NCBI RefSeq assembly: GCF_051027545.1
Contig: NZ_CP194902.1
Coordinates: 682,001-746,000, forward strand
Direction of reading: 5' to 3'
Length of the DNA: 64,000 nucleotides
Origin: Methylocaldum sp002005105
GTDB taxonomy: Bacteria > Pseudomonadota > Gammaproteobacteria > Methylococcales > Methylococcaceae
Shown: in pieces, positions 8,320-14,658 of the stretch
How positions within the stretch are numbered: position 1 is the stretch's first letter
Layout: each line of letters opens with the position of its first letter
The notes under the pieces: generated by a model
What the model saw: only the letters and a program-made list of their open reading frames with translations
Databases searched by the model: none
What the model was told of the DNA's origin: nothing
Made by a program: the position numbers and the translations under genes

Positions 8320-9276
8320 CTACAGCGCTTCGAAAAAATCCGCGAGGATGTCCCGCAGTTCCGCGTCCTGCCGCGCCCTGGCCGGATAATCGACATGCCC
8401 CGCTTCCAGGACATAAAGGCTCTTCGGCCCTGCTAGGGCGTTATGGACCGCGAACTGTCCGGGCGGTGCCACCACCGGATCGAACAGGGCGGCCGCCACC
8501 TGAACGGGGATCCCGGTATACGCCGCCGCACTCGCGGCATCGTAATAGCGCAATGTGTCCAGAACGTTACCGTGCTTCTGCTGGTAATCCCTGATCGCGC
8601 GCCCGCTGCCTACGGTCGGGAGTTCGAGACGCAGGGGATGATGGCCGAAGGTGGGCATGTTCAGGTGCGCCCTCCGGATGCGGGCGTCCCAGGGCAACGC
8701 CAAGGCGCCGATGCCGCCGCCGAAGCTGATGCCCATATAGCCGATATGACCGACCGTCTCGGGGTACAGCTCGAGCAGAGCCGACACCGCGAGCCACAAG
8801 TCCTCCACGCAACCGCCGAGAATGTAACGGTCGCGCTTGTCGATGTCGTGCAGGACGTGCCAGTACGGCTCCTCGGAAATCGGCGGCCGGCGGCTTCGGG
8901 AAAGGCCACGAAAACAGGGAAACAGATAGGCGGTATCCGCGACGGGAAGGTCAAAATCCGGCGCATCCCGGCCGCCATAGCCGTGCCCCACCACCATGCC
9001 GCGCCGCACCGGCCGGTCTTGCGGCAGAAGCAACCAGCCGCCGATGATGAAATCGTCCGTGGAACGGTATTCGAGGTCGTACACGGAGAAGCCCTCCCGA
9101 CCTTCGGGCCATCGGCTCAGACGCGGTTGGGGGGATACCGTCAAGGTTCGCCGGTAGCGGGCCTCCCAAAAAGCCGCGAAATCATCCGGTATGACCGGAG
9201 CTCCGACTTGCAGGAGCCTATCCAGGGTGTAGCCGTAAGTTGGATCGAAGGTATACGCGTGGCAAAAATGAGACAT
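8320..9276 (-). CDS. Acetylxylan esterase / cephalosporin-C deacetylase family (AXE1) hydrolase
   Basis: A 318-residue protein with the full AXE1 layout: the oxyanion motif GHGYGGR (98-103), the nucleophile motif GISFGGG with Ser184, the acid region ALFDPVVAPPGQ and the final histidine in LEAGHVDYP. The frame is open upstream to 9585, but that extension has no family similarity. The ATG at 9276, giving MSHFCHAYTF, matches the family N-terminus and has AGGA about 14 bases upstream. These enzymes remove acetyl groups from sugars or small molecules. No secretion signal is present, so it probably acts on imported or intracellular substrates. It precedes the other esterase on the same strand. Confidence 0.85.
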   Translation of the reverse strand: MSHFCHAYTFDPTYGYTLDRLLQVGAPVIPDDFAAFWEARYRRTLTVSPQPRLSRWPEGREGFSVYDLEYRSTDDFIIGGWLLLPQDRPVRRGMVVGHGYGGRDAPDFDLPVADTAYLFPCFRGLSRSRRPPISEEPYWHVLHDIDKRDRYILGGCVEDLWLAVSALLELYPETVGHIGYMGISFGGGIGALALPWDARIRRAHLNMPTFGHHPLRLELPTVGSGRAIRDYQQKHGNVLDTLRYYDAASAAAYTGIPVQVAAALFDPVVAPPGQFAVHNALAGPKSLYVLEAGHVDYPARARQDAELRDILADFFEAL

Positions 9277-9695
9277 CGTAAGGCTTATCCTGAGGTGTCC
9301 TCGACGGCCGAAATCGTACTTATGACCTGGTGCGAACAGGGACGCCGCCCCGAATCGATGCCTGCCGATATGCTGCACACTTCGCCCCGTTCGCCATATC
9401 TTACCTTTCGGCTTCAACATTGCCCGAAAGCAGTCGCTCACGCCACCGAGGTGACTACATTTCAGTTTGTTCCGAAATTTCGAAGGGGCGTCAACTTCAA
9501 TGCCGGATAGCGTACTTTCGAGTTTGGCGAAGCCGAAAACATGCGGTTTGCATTCCCCCTGGACCCACTGCCGGTTTACCCGCATACCGGCCGATCTGTC
9601 CGTCGCCGGACGCGTCTCCGTAATTAGTCCTATAGAGTTCGGTTCTTGTACGATTGTCGCCGACGCTCTGAAACAAATGCATTAGTCATGCGGCA
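9277..9695. other. Intergenic region, no gene recognised
   Basis: Short open frames on both strands have no recognisable protein features. The region must hold the promoter of the minus-strand hydrolase pair, but I see no convincing -35/-10 pair or operator. Confidence 0.5.
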
Positions 9696-9696
9696 T

Positions 9697-9934
9697 TAGA
9701 GCATTTTCATACCTACTGTACGGGCACTCGCGAGTAGGTCGGGAATCCTTTCCAATCGCAAACGGCGTCTTCGGGAGCGCCGAAGCCGCCCTTCCCGACG
9801 GTGCAGTTGGGCCAACGGGTTCGTCGGCAAAGGATTGCCGACCTACGAATGCTTGAATCAATTTACCGTCGCCGAAGGCGCCAACGACTCCTGCCAGGCC
9901 TGTTTTGCCGTACGAGCGAGATGAAAATGCTCTA
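9697..9934. mobile_element. MITE-like element, family 2, copy A (TA-flanked)
   Basis: Perfect terminal inverted repeats GAGCATTTTCAT (9699-9710) and ATGAAAATGCTC (9921-9932) are bordered by TA on each side, the target preference of IS630/Tc1-type transposases. Inside is a second inverted pair built on GTAGGTCGG(C)AATCC and GGATTGCCGACCTAC. A shorter, diverged relative is at 13,299-13,499. No transposase is encoded. The element lies in the gap between the acetylxylan-esterase-like gene and the aldo/keto reductase. Confidence 0.8.
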
Positions 9935-10078
9935 AGTACATTCCGCAAATACTTGCGGAATCTCGACTGTTTGGCTTGATTGGCGGGGTTGTCCTGCAGG
10001 TTGCCTATGCCGCAAGACTTCCCTGAATGTACTTAGTCGAACAATTAAAGTTAACGTCCTCTCGCTCGGAGACCATCG

Positions 10079-10924
10079 ATGAAAGACACCGACTTCGTGA
10101 GATCCGCCTACGGGGTGCGGATACCCAAGATTCTGTACGGGACGGCATGGAAGAAGGACCGCACGGCGGCTCTGGTGCAGCAGGCCATCACCTTGGGATT
10201 TCGCGGCATCGATACCGCCGCCCAGCCGAAGCATTACGACGAGCCGGGCGTCGGTGCCGGCGTCGCGGCGTGTTTGAAGGCGGGGCTGACCCGTGCCGAA
10301 CTCTATCTCCAGACCAAATTCACGCCCGTGAATGGGCAGGATCCCACCCGAATACCGTACGATCCGAAGGCGAGCTTGGCCGAGCAAGTCGCCCAATCGT
10401 GCGAGAGCTCACTGAGAAATCTTCAGAGCCCGTATCTCGATGGGCTGGTACTGCATTCCCCTCTAGCGAACGAGCGAGACACGATGGAAGTATGGCGGGC
10501 GATGGAAGCGATCTTCGAGGCTGGCGCCGTGAAGCAATTGGGAATCAGCAACTGCTATGCGCTCGAACAGCTCGAGCGGTTGTATCGGCAGGCGGCCATC
10601 AAGCCGGCGCTGATCCAGAACCGCTTCTATGCCGAGACCCGTTACGACCGCGAGATTCGCGCCTTCTGCCGGCAACACCAAATCGTCTATCAGAGCTTCT
10701 GGACGCTCACCGCCAATCCCCAGGTCATCGCACACCCCGCCTTGCAGACCTTGGCCGCAAAGTACCAGCGTACGCCCTCGCAAATCTTCTTCCGCTATCT
10801 GACCCAGATCGACATCGTTCCCCTGACCGGCACCGCCTCGGAAGCCCACATGCGAGAGGATCTTGCGATCTTCGATTTCGAGCTGACGACCGGCGAGTGC
10901 GATGCGGTGACCACCTTGCTTTGA
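10079..10924 (+). CDS. Aldo/keto reductase
   Basis: A 281-residue NAD(P)H-dependent oxidoreductase of the AKR superfamily. The catalytic tetrad is visible as Asp45 (GFRGIDTA), Tyr53 (KHYDE), Lys80 (LQTKF) and His126 (LHSP). The C-terminal cofactor-binding block VPLTGTASEAHMRED replaces the usual IPGTS(K/R) form. The Tyr block reads QPKHYDEPGVG rather than YGNE, which places it with the divergent bacterial and fungal AKRs. GCTCGGAGACC precedes the ATG. It stands alone, with TA-flanked element A upstream and a weak hairpin-T-run downstream. The physiological carbonyl substrate is not evident. Confidence 0.88.
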   Translation: MKDTDFVRSAYGVRIPKILYGTAWKKDRTAALVQQAITLGFRGIDTAAQPKHYDEPGVGAGVAACLKAGLTRAELYLQTKFTPVNGQDPTRIPYDPKASLAEQVAQSCESSLRNLQSPYLDGLVLHSPLANERDTMEVWRAMEAIFEAGAVKQLGISNCYALEQLERLYRQAAIKPALIQNRFYAETRYDREIRAFCRQHQIVYQSFWTLTANPQVIAHPALQTLAAKYQRTPSQIFFRYLTQIDIVPLTGTASEAHMREDLAIFDFELTTGECDAVTTLL

Positions 10925-11025
10925 TTTTAAAGACAGCTGATGGCCGAGGGGAGGAAACCAACATGCCAGCCATGGGACATCAGTCGAATCCCCAAAGCCT
11001 GACAGCTTTAGCGGCGATGGTTCAC

Positions 11026-11049
11026 GCCCGCCCTACCGGGCTCGTTTTT
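11026..11049 (+). terminator. Weak intrinsic terminator after the aldo/keto reductase
   Basis: A short stem GCCCG / CGGGC with a six-base loop is followed by TCGTTTTT, about 100 bases beyond the reductase stop. The stem is only 5 bp, so the call is tentative. Confidence 0.35.
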
Positions 11050-11180
11050 ACGTCGGAATGCGAGACCTGACCCCGTGATCAACCGCCAAGACACGTGCCT
11101 TGGCGGTCGGCGTATGCGTCGGCAGTGTGAAAAACCCATAGCATCCATAGATCACGTAGCCAGGGAATACGTAAAGCCCG

Positions 11181-11375
11181 TTAATCATGGTGGTGATGGC
11201 GGTGTCCGTGCCCGTGTTTGCCCTTGTGATACCCGCCATCGCCATGGTAGTGGTGTCTGTGGCCATACGCATGGCCGTGGTGATGGGGGTGTACCACTCT
11301 ATAGCACCCGTCCAGTGCCATCATCAATGTTAGCAACATTGCTATCCGCCAAATTTTTTTTGCTGATGCGTTCAT
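11181..11375 (-). CDS. Small histidine-rich exported protein or lipoprotein
   Basis: A 64-residue frame with a basic N-terminus, a hydrophobic segment (IAMLLTLMMALDGC) and a Cys that could be a lipobox (LDGC, imperfect because of the Asp). The tail is built almost wholly from His, Gly and Tyr (HPHHHGHAYGHRHHYHG). About 20 of the last 38 residues are His, suggesting binding of Ni, Zn, Cu or Co in the periplasm. I do not recognise a family. Low-complexity coding can be spurious, but the combination of export signal and His tail in one short frame favours a real gene. Confidence 0.5.
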   Translation of the reverse strand: MNASAKKIWRIAMLLTLMMALDGCYRVVHPHHHGHAYGHRHHYHGDGGYHKGKHGHGHRHHHHD

Positions 11376-11910
11376 CTGTATCGAAACTCCCCTAACCCAT
11401 TACAAAGACAAGCGGAGTTGCCTGATCCAGATACGCCGTGTTTCTCTACGGCCGATCATGCAATTCGTTCCGCGCCTCCTTTCTACTCCTCCCGACATTA
11501 ACCAAGCCTTAACGCACTTGACCCCCGCCGAACGTAGGAAGTGGAGCTTGTCGTCGTCCGCCGGCCTGCGCGGTAGCAAGCATTGCACTCGCTCCAGCCG
11601 AGTCCGTAAGCCGAACGACGGAGTTTCACTAGTCAGTTAAAGCGTTCGGAATTGGAGTATCGAGGACGCGCAGGGCGTCATGAGTGCCCATTCGATGATG
11701 TGAAGCGTGGACAGAGCGGCTACGGCGGAATTAGGAAAGAAGCGGAACGAGCCGGCATCGAAATTCCGAACGGCCCGCCCGCATTCGCCGTTCAGATCAT
11801 GAACCGCGTAAGCCCGTTTTCGCGTGATCAAGACTGACTCCATGCTTGCGAAAAGGTTGGCGGCTGTTTTTTGGGGCGCCAGGGGGAGTGTTGGAATGTG
11901 AGAACTGACG
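11376..11910. other. Intergenic region, no gene recognised
   Basis: Several short overlapping frames exist on both strands, none with a domain, a signal peptide or a clear ribosome-binding site. I see no repeat or RNA gene here. Confidence 0.45.
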
Positions 11911-12132
11911 CTATTTGTGTGCTCGGATCGCCTCCGGCTCCTCAAGCGATTCCGGAATCGTTTGATACTTCTCGATGTCGATGACCACAGCCTTACCCCT
12001 TCCATCGGCATCGGTAATGAAATATTCATGGATCTCCACCACGCCGGATTCCTCGCTATCATTTACGTTATCAAACAACGAAAGCCTGACATCTTTTCCC
12101 TTTTTATCGGAAAGTGCGGTAGCTTGCGTCAA
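11911..12132 (-). CDS. Possible Phd/YefM-like antitoxin remnant
   Basis: A 73-residue frame. The C-terminal half (KAVVIDIEKYQTIPESLEE, then AIRA) resembles the last strand and helix of Phd/YefM antitoxins, where the chain runs V-hydrophobic-D/E-x-x-Y. The N-terminal DNA-binding half is not convincing. It is the first of three antitoxin-like frames in 1.3 kb on the same strand, and no toxin frame lies directly downstream. It may be a decayed or unusual antitoxin, or another small acidic protein. Confidence 0.35.
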   Translation of the reverse strand: MTQATALSDKKGKDVRLSLFDNVNDSEESGVVEIHEYFITDADGRGKAVVIDIEKYQTIPESLEEPEAIRAHK

Positions 12133-12243
12133 GGCCTCTAACAGTGATAGCCGCGGTGCATTAGTCCGACAATCAAAGCTGCCCCTTGCCCAAAGTCGCT
12201 ATGGCGTTGACACGTTGTTGACATGCCACTGCCATAGTTGCTG

Positions 12244-12515
12244 CTATCGGTAAATGTCTCGTCGATGTCCGATTTTGATGACCGTCACCGTGACGGTTTG
12301 GTCTTCGATATGGCAGATAAGGCGGTAATCGCCTATGCGGTATTTCCAGAAATTTCCAAGTTCCGAGCCGTGCAAGGCTTCGCCTAGTGCTCTAGGATTT
12401 GCGGCTGTTCTTATCCGTTCATCCAGAAACTTCAGTATTCGTTTCCTGATCAGCGCATCCAGTTCCTTCAGCTGCTTCTTTACACCTTGTCCGGTATCTC
12501 AACATTCCAGGCCAT
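12244..12515 (-). pseudogene. RelE/ParE-type toxin gene, frameshifted
   Basis: Reading on the minus strand from ATG 12515 gives MAWNVEIPDKV and then a TAA. In the next frame the protein continues KKQLKELDALIRKRILKF and runs through ALGEALHGSELGNFWKYR, IGDYRLICHIEDQTVTVTV and IKIGHRRDIYR to a stop at 12244. Together these are a nearly complete RelE toxin with the conserved MAW start, WKYRIGDYR core and GHRRDIYR end. Adding one base near 12,480 (GTG GTA AAG AAG) would restore the frame. It overlaps the end of the antitoxin gene by 17 bases, as in an active module. This is either a true inactivating deletion or a sequencing error. Confidence 0.8.
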
Positions 12516-12735
12516 GTTCTTTCATGACTTCTTCGAGGGATGTTGTTTTCTCCCGCCCTTCCTTGATGTCCTTCATGACTTGTTCGGCCTCCTTAAGATC
12601 GTGCAAGTCTTGCAGGTATTCGAGAATCACTTCTCGGGTCCATTCTTCCTTGCTTTTCCCGTGCTCTTTGGCAACGGTGTCGAGTTGGTTCTCGAGTTCG
12701 GGTGAAAGCTCGATGGTGATCATGGTGTTACTCAT
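12499..12735 (-). CDS. RelB-type ribbon-helix-helix antitoxin
   Basis: A 78-residue protein with an N-terminal ribbon-helix-helix (MITIELSPELENQLDTVAKEHGKSKEEWTREVILEYL) that should dimerise and bind its own operator. An acidic helical tail (EQVMKDIKEGREKTTSLEE) would wrap the toxin. It matches the RelB/DUF6290-like antitoxins that pair with RelE toxins. It lies immediately upstream of, and overlaps, the frameshifted relE-like gene, so at present it is probably an antitoxin without a working partner. Confidence 0.8.
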   Translation of the reverse strand: MSNTMITIELSPELENQLDTVAKEHGKSKEEWTREVILEYLQDLHDLKEAEQVMKDIKEGREKTTSLEEVMKEHGLEC

Positions 12736-12970
12736 TCAATGGGTCGGAAGGTAGCTGGCCGTTACCGAACGGCTTCGTAATGAACTTCGTAGCAGTTCAT
12801 GACTTCTTGGTCAATGCGTGTTCCTGTTTTGTTGCAATCCTTCAAAGGGCGCTCGGGAATTTTGAGTGTTCTGGTCGCGGATCGCGAAACCTTGTCGCCG
12901 GCGTTATTCGGTATGTCGAGCCAAGGTTTCGTCGCCATCGAACCCTGACACCTTCTCAAACATCGGGTAA

Positions 12971-13228
12971 TCAGGCCGTATGCAGTTCCTCTCGGATAAT
13001 CCGCCGTAGGGTTTTTTGGGTGATCGGCGCATTCTCCGGCTGAATGGCTGCGCGTAGCGCTTCGTTAATCAGCGTTTGATAACCTTTTCCTTCCGCTTCA
13101 GCCTTCGTGCGGAAAGCTTCAATGATGTCGTCGTCCAGGAAAATCGTAATTCGGGTTTTCCCTGGCGAAGGAATCACTGGTCCGCGTCGGCCTTTGCTGA
13201 AACCGTATTCGTCACGTATAAGCTTCAC
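12971..13228 (-). CDS. brnA: BrnA-type antitoxin
   Basis: An 85-residue protein with a GTG start. It has the BrnA layout: a basic lead (KGRRGPVIPSPGKTRITIFL), a ribbon-helix-helix (TRITIFLDDDIIEAFRTKA), GYQTLINEALR, and a tail that in this family binds BrnT. Its start overlaps the last 17 bases of a brnT-like fragment, the usual brnTA arrangement. BrnA represses the operon and neutralises the ribonuclease BrnT, but BrnT here is truncated, leaving BrnA orphaned. The symbol is by family resemblance. Confidence 0.8.
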   Translation of the reverse strand: MKLIRDEYGFSKGRRGPVIPSPGKTRITIFLDDDIIEAFRTKAEAEGKGYQTLINEALRAAIQPENAPITQKTLRRIIREELHTA

Positions 13229-13298
13229 ACTCTTCTGGGCTGGCCTTTCGGGCCGAAATTAGGCGCGTCCGATCCCCACGCGGCGTATGTACAACGAC
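13212..13298 (-). pseudogene. 3' fragment of a BrnT-type toxin gene cut by a mobile element
   Basis: About 28 codons remain and read VVVHTPRGDRTRLISARKAS followed by an acidic end and TGA. This matches the last strand and helix of BrnT (VVVHT, then R-I/L-ISAR-A). The coding sequence runs directly into the end of the TA-flanked element at 13,299. Removing the element and one TA joins it in frame to TARGSGL, which resembles the preceding BrnT strand, but sequence further upstream is a tRNA terminator, so the N-terminal half is gone. It cannot encode a working toxin. Confidence 0.72.
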
Positions 13299-13499
13299 TA
13301 GAGCGTTTTTGATCCCGGTGTACGGATTCGTGTTCGCGCGGGAAGAACGTAGGTCGGCAATCCCTTCCCAATCGCAAACGGCATCTCTGGGAGCGCCAGA
13401 GCTGCCCTTCCGACAAAGCCCTTTGCCGAGCCGGTACGTCGGCAAGGGATTGCCGACCTACATATGGGGCTCCCTTACACCGAATCAGAAAATGCTCTA
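13299..13499. mobile_element. MITE-like element, family 2, copy B (TA-flanked)
   Basis: Imperfect terminal repeats GAGCGTTTTTGAT and ATCAGAAAATGCTC are flanked by TA (13,299-13,300 and 13,498-13,499). The interior carries GTAGGTCGGCAATCCCTTCC and its inverted partner ending GGATTGCCGACCTAC, and the block CCAATCGCAAACGGC shared with copy A. It is about 37 bases shorter than copy A and more diverged. It sits inside the brnT-like gene. Confidence 0.75.
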
Positions 13500-13577
13500 A
13501 AGCCCGCTCCCACGAGCCGTAAACCAATCCGACAGCCGCTCTGAGCACCCATTCAAAGCTCTATTTGCGTCAGGCAA

Positions 13578-13609
13578 CAAAAAAGGGCCATACCGAAGTA
13601 TGGCCCTTT
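13578..13609 (-). terminator. Intrinsic terminator after tRNA-Gln
   Basis: On the minus strand a 12-bp stem AAAGGGCCATAC / GTATGGCCCTTT with a four-base loop (TTCG) is followed by TTTTTTG. It lies 8 bases beyond the tRNA 3' end and ends the rplM-rpsI-tRNA transcript. Confidence 0.92.
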
Positions 13610-13616
13610 GAATTGT

Positions 13617-13690
13617 TGGCTGGGGGACCTGGATTCGAACCAGGGTTGACGGAGTCAGAGTCCGTAGTCCTACCGCTAGACGATCCCCCA
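13617..13690 (-). tRNA. tRNA-Gln (anticodon CTG)
   Basis: A 74-nt cloverleaf including an encoded CCA. The acceptor stem is TGGGGGA / TCCCCCA, the D-arm is GTCTAGCGGTAGGAC, and the anticodon arm ACGGA CTCTGAC TCCGT has CTG in the anticodon position. The T-arm is CCTGG TTCGAAT CCAGG. It reads CAG codons. It lies 38 bases downstream of rpsI on the same strand and before a strong terminator. Confidence 0.97.
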
Positions 13691-13699
13691 GTAAGTAAA

Positions 13700-13722
13700 G
13701 CACGCCGGGGAAGCCGGCGTGC
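13700..13722 (-). terminator. Hairpin between rpsI and tRNA-Gln
   Basis: A 9-bp stem GCACGCCGG / CCGGCGTGC with a five-base loop lies directly behind the rpsI stop and is followed on the minus strand by TTTACTT. It may be a partial terminator or a processing and stability hairpin separating the ribosomal mRNA from the tRNA. Confidence 0.6.
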
Positions 13723-13728
13723 CTTGCA

Positions 13729-14121
13729 TTAACGCTTGGAGTACTGCGGACGGCGTCTTGCTTTGTGCAGGCCGACTTTCTTACGTTCGACTTCGCGCGC
13801 GTCGCGGGTGACGTAGCCGGCTCTGCGCAGCGGCTGGCGCAGGGTTTCGTCGAAGCTCATGAGCGCACGGGTCAAGCCATGGCGGATGGCTCCGGCCTGG
13901 CCGGTGGGACCGCCGCCTGCGACCTTGACGAACACGTCCATCTTCTCTCCCAGAGCGACGAGTTCGAGCGGCTGGCGCACGACCATCTGGTCGGTCTTTC
14001 TGCCGAAGTACTCTTCCAGTTGTTTGTCGTTAACGACAATACGACCGGTTCCGGATTTTGCGTAGACGCGTGCGACCGCGCTTTTGCGGCGACCTGTTCC
14101 GTAATACTGCGCTTGTGCCAT
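13729..14121 (-). CDS. rpsI: 30S ribosomal protein S9
   Basis: A 130-residue protein with the hallmarks of S9: YYGTGRRKSAVARVY at the N-terminus, GRIVVNDKQLEEYFGR, GGGPTGQAGAIRHGLTRAL, and the basic tail KVGLHKARRRPQYSKR that reaches the P-site tRNA. Length is typical. It follows rplM by 20 bases, the conserved operon order. Confidence 0.99.
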   Translation of the reverse strand: MAQAQYYGTGRRKSAVARVYAKSGTGRIVVNDKQLEEYFGRKTDQMVVRQPLELVALGEKMDVFVKVAGGGPTGQAGAIRHGLTRALMSFDETLRQPLRRAGYVTRDAREVERKKVGLHKARRRPQYSKR

Positions 14122-14141
14122 GGTTGATTCAGCTTCTTAAA

Positions 14142-14570
14142 TTAGATTTCCAACAATTTGGGCTGTTGAGCCTGGTGATTGTGCGTGGGCCCTGCATAGA
14201 CTTTCAGCTTGCTGAACATGGCGCGGCCCAAAGGATTGCGGGGCAACATGCCTTTTACGGCGGTCTGGATGATGCGTTCCGGATGAGTTCCGCGCAGCTT
14301 GCCCAGGGCCACGGACTTCATGTTGCCGATGTAACCGGTGTGCTTGTAATAGATCTTGTCTTGCTCTTTATTGCCGGTAACACGCACTTTTTCCGCGTTG
14401 ACGACGATGATGTAGTCGCCGGTGTCGACATGGGGCGTGTATTCCGCTTTGTGTTTACCGCGCAGACGACGCGCGATCTCCGTCGAAAGGCGCCCCAGCG
14501 TCTTTCCTTCCGCGTCGATGACGTACCAGTCGCGTTTTACTTCGGCCGGTTTTGCGCTAAAGGTCTTCAT
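14142..14570 (-). CDS. rplM: 50S ribosomal protein L13
   Basis: A 142-residue protein, the family's usual length from MKTFSAKPAEVKRDWYVIDA to LLEI. The conserved GRLSTEIARRLRGKHK, GDYIIVVNAEKVRVTGNK and VKGMLPRNPLGR blocks are present. An upstream in-frame ATG at 14,585 is disfavoured because it adds five residues not seen in the family. First gene of the rplM-rpsI-tRNA-Gln unit; L13 is an early-assembly 23S rRNA-binding protein. Confidence 0.99.
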   Translation of the reverse strand: MKTFSAKPAEVKRDWYVIDAEGKTLGRLSTEIARRLRGKHKAEYTPHVDTGDYIIVVNAEKVRVTGNKEQDKIYYKHTGYIGNMKSVALGKLRGTHPERIIQTAVKGMLPRNPLGRAMFSKLKVYAGPTHNHQAQQPKLLEI

Positions 14571-14629
14571 TACTGCACGCTCCAAACTCTGGCGTTGTTC
14601 GAAAAAGCGGGTATGGTACCCGACAACAC

Positions 14630-14658
14630 ATTATAAAACAAGCGATCGCTGAATGGCG
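14630..14658 (-). promoter_or_regulatory. Possible rplM promoter -10
   Basis: On the minus strand a consensus TATAAT (14,635-14,630) lies 60 bases upstream of the rplM ATG, overlapping the stop of the preceding gene. No good -35 hexamer is seen at 17 bases, so only the -10 is well supported. Confidence 0.4.

Noticed and set aside
12762..12959. 65-residue minus-strand frame between the two antitoxins
   Set aside because: No recognisable antitoxin or toxin segment, no ribosome-binding site; left unannotated.
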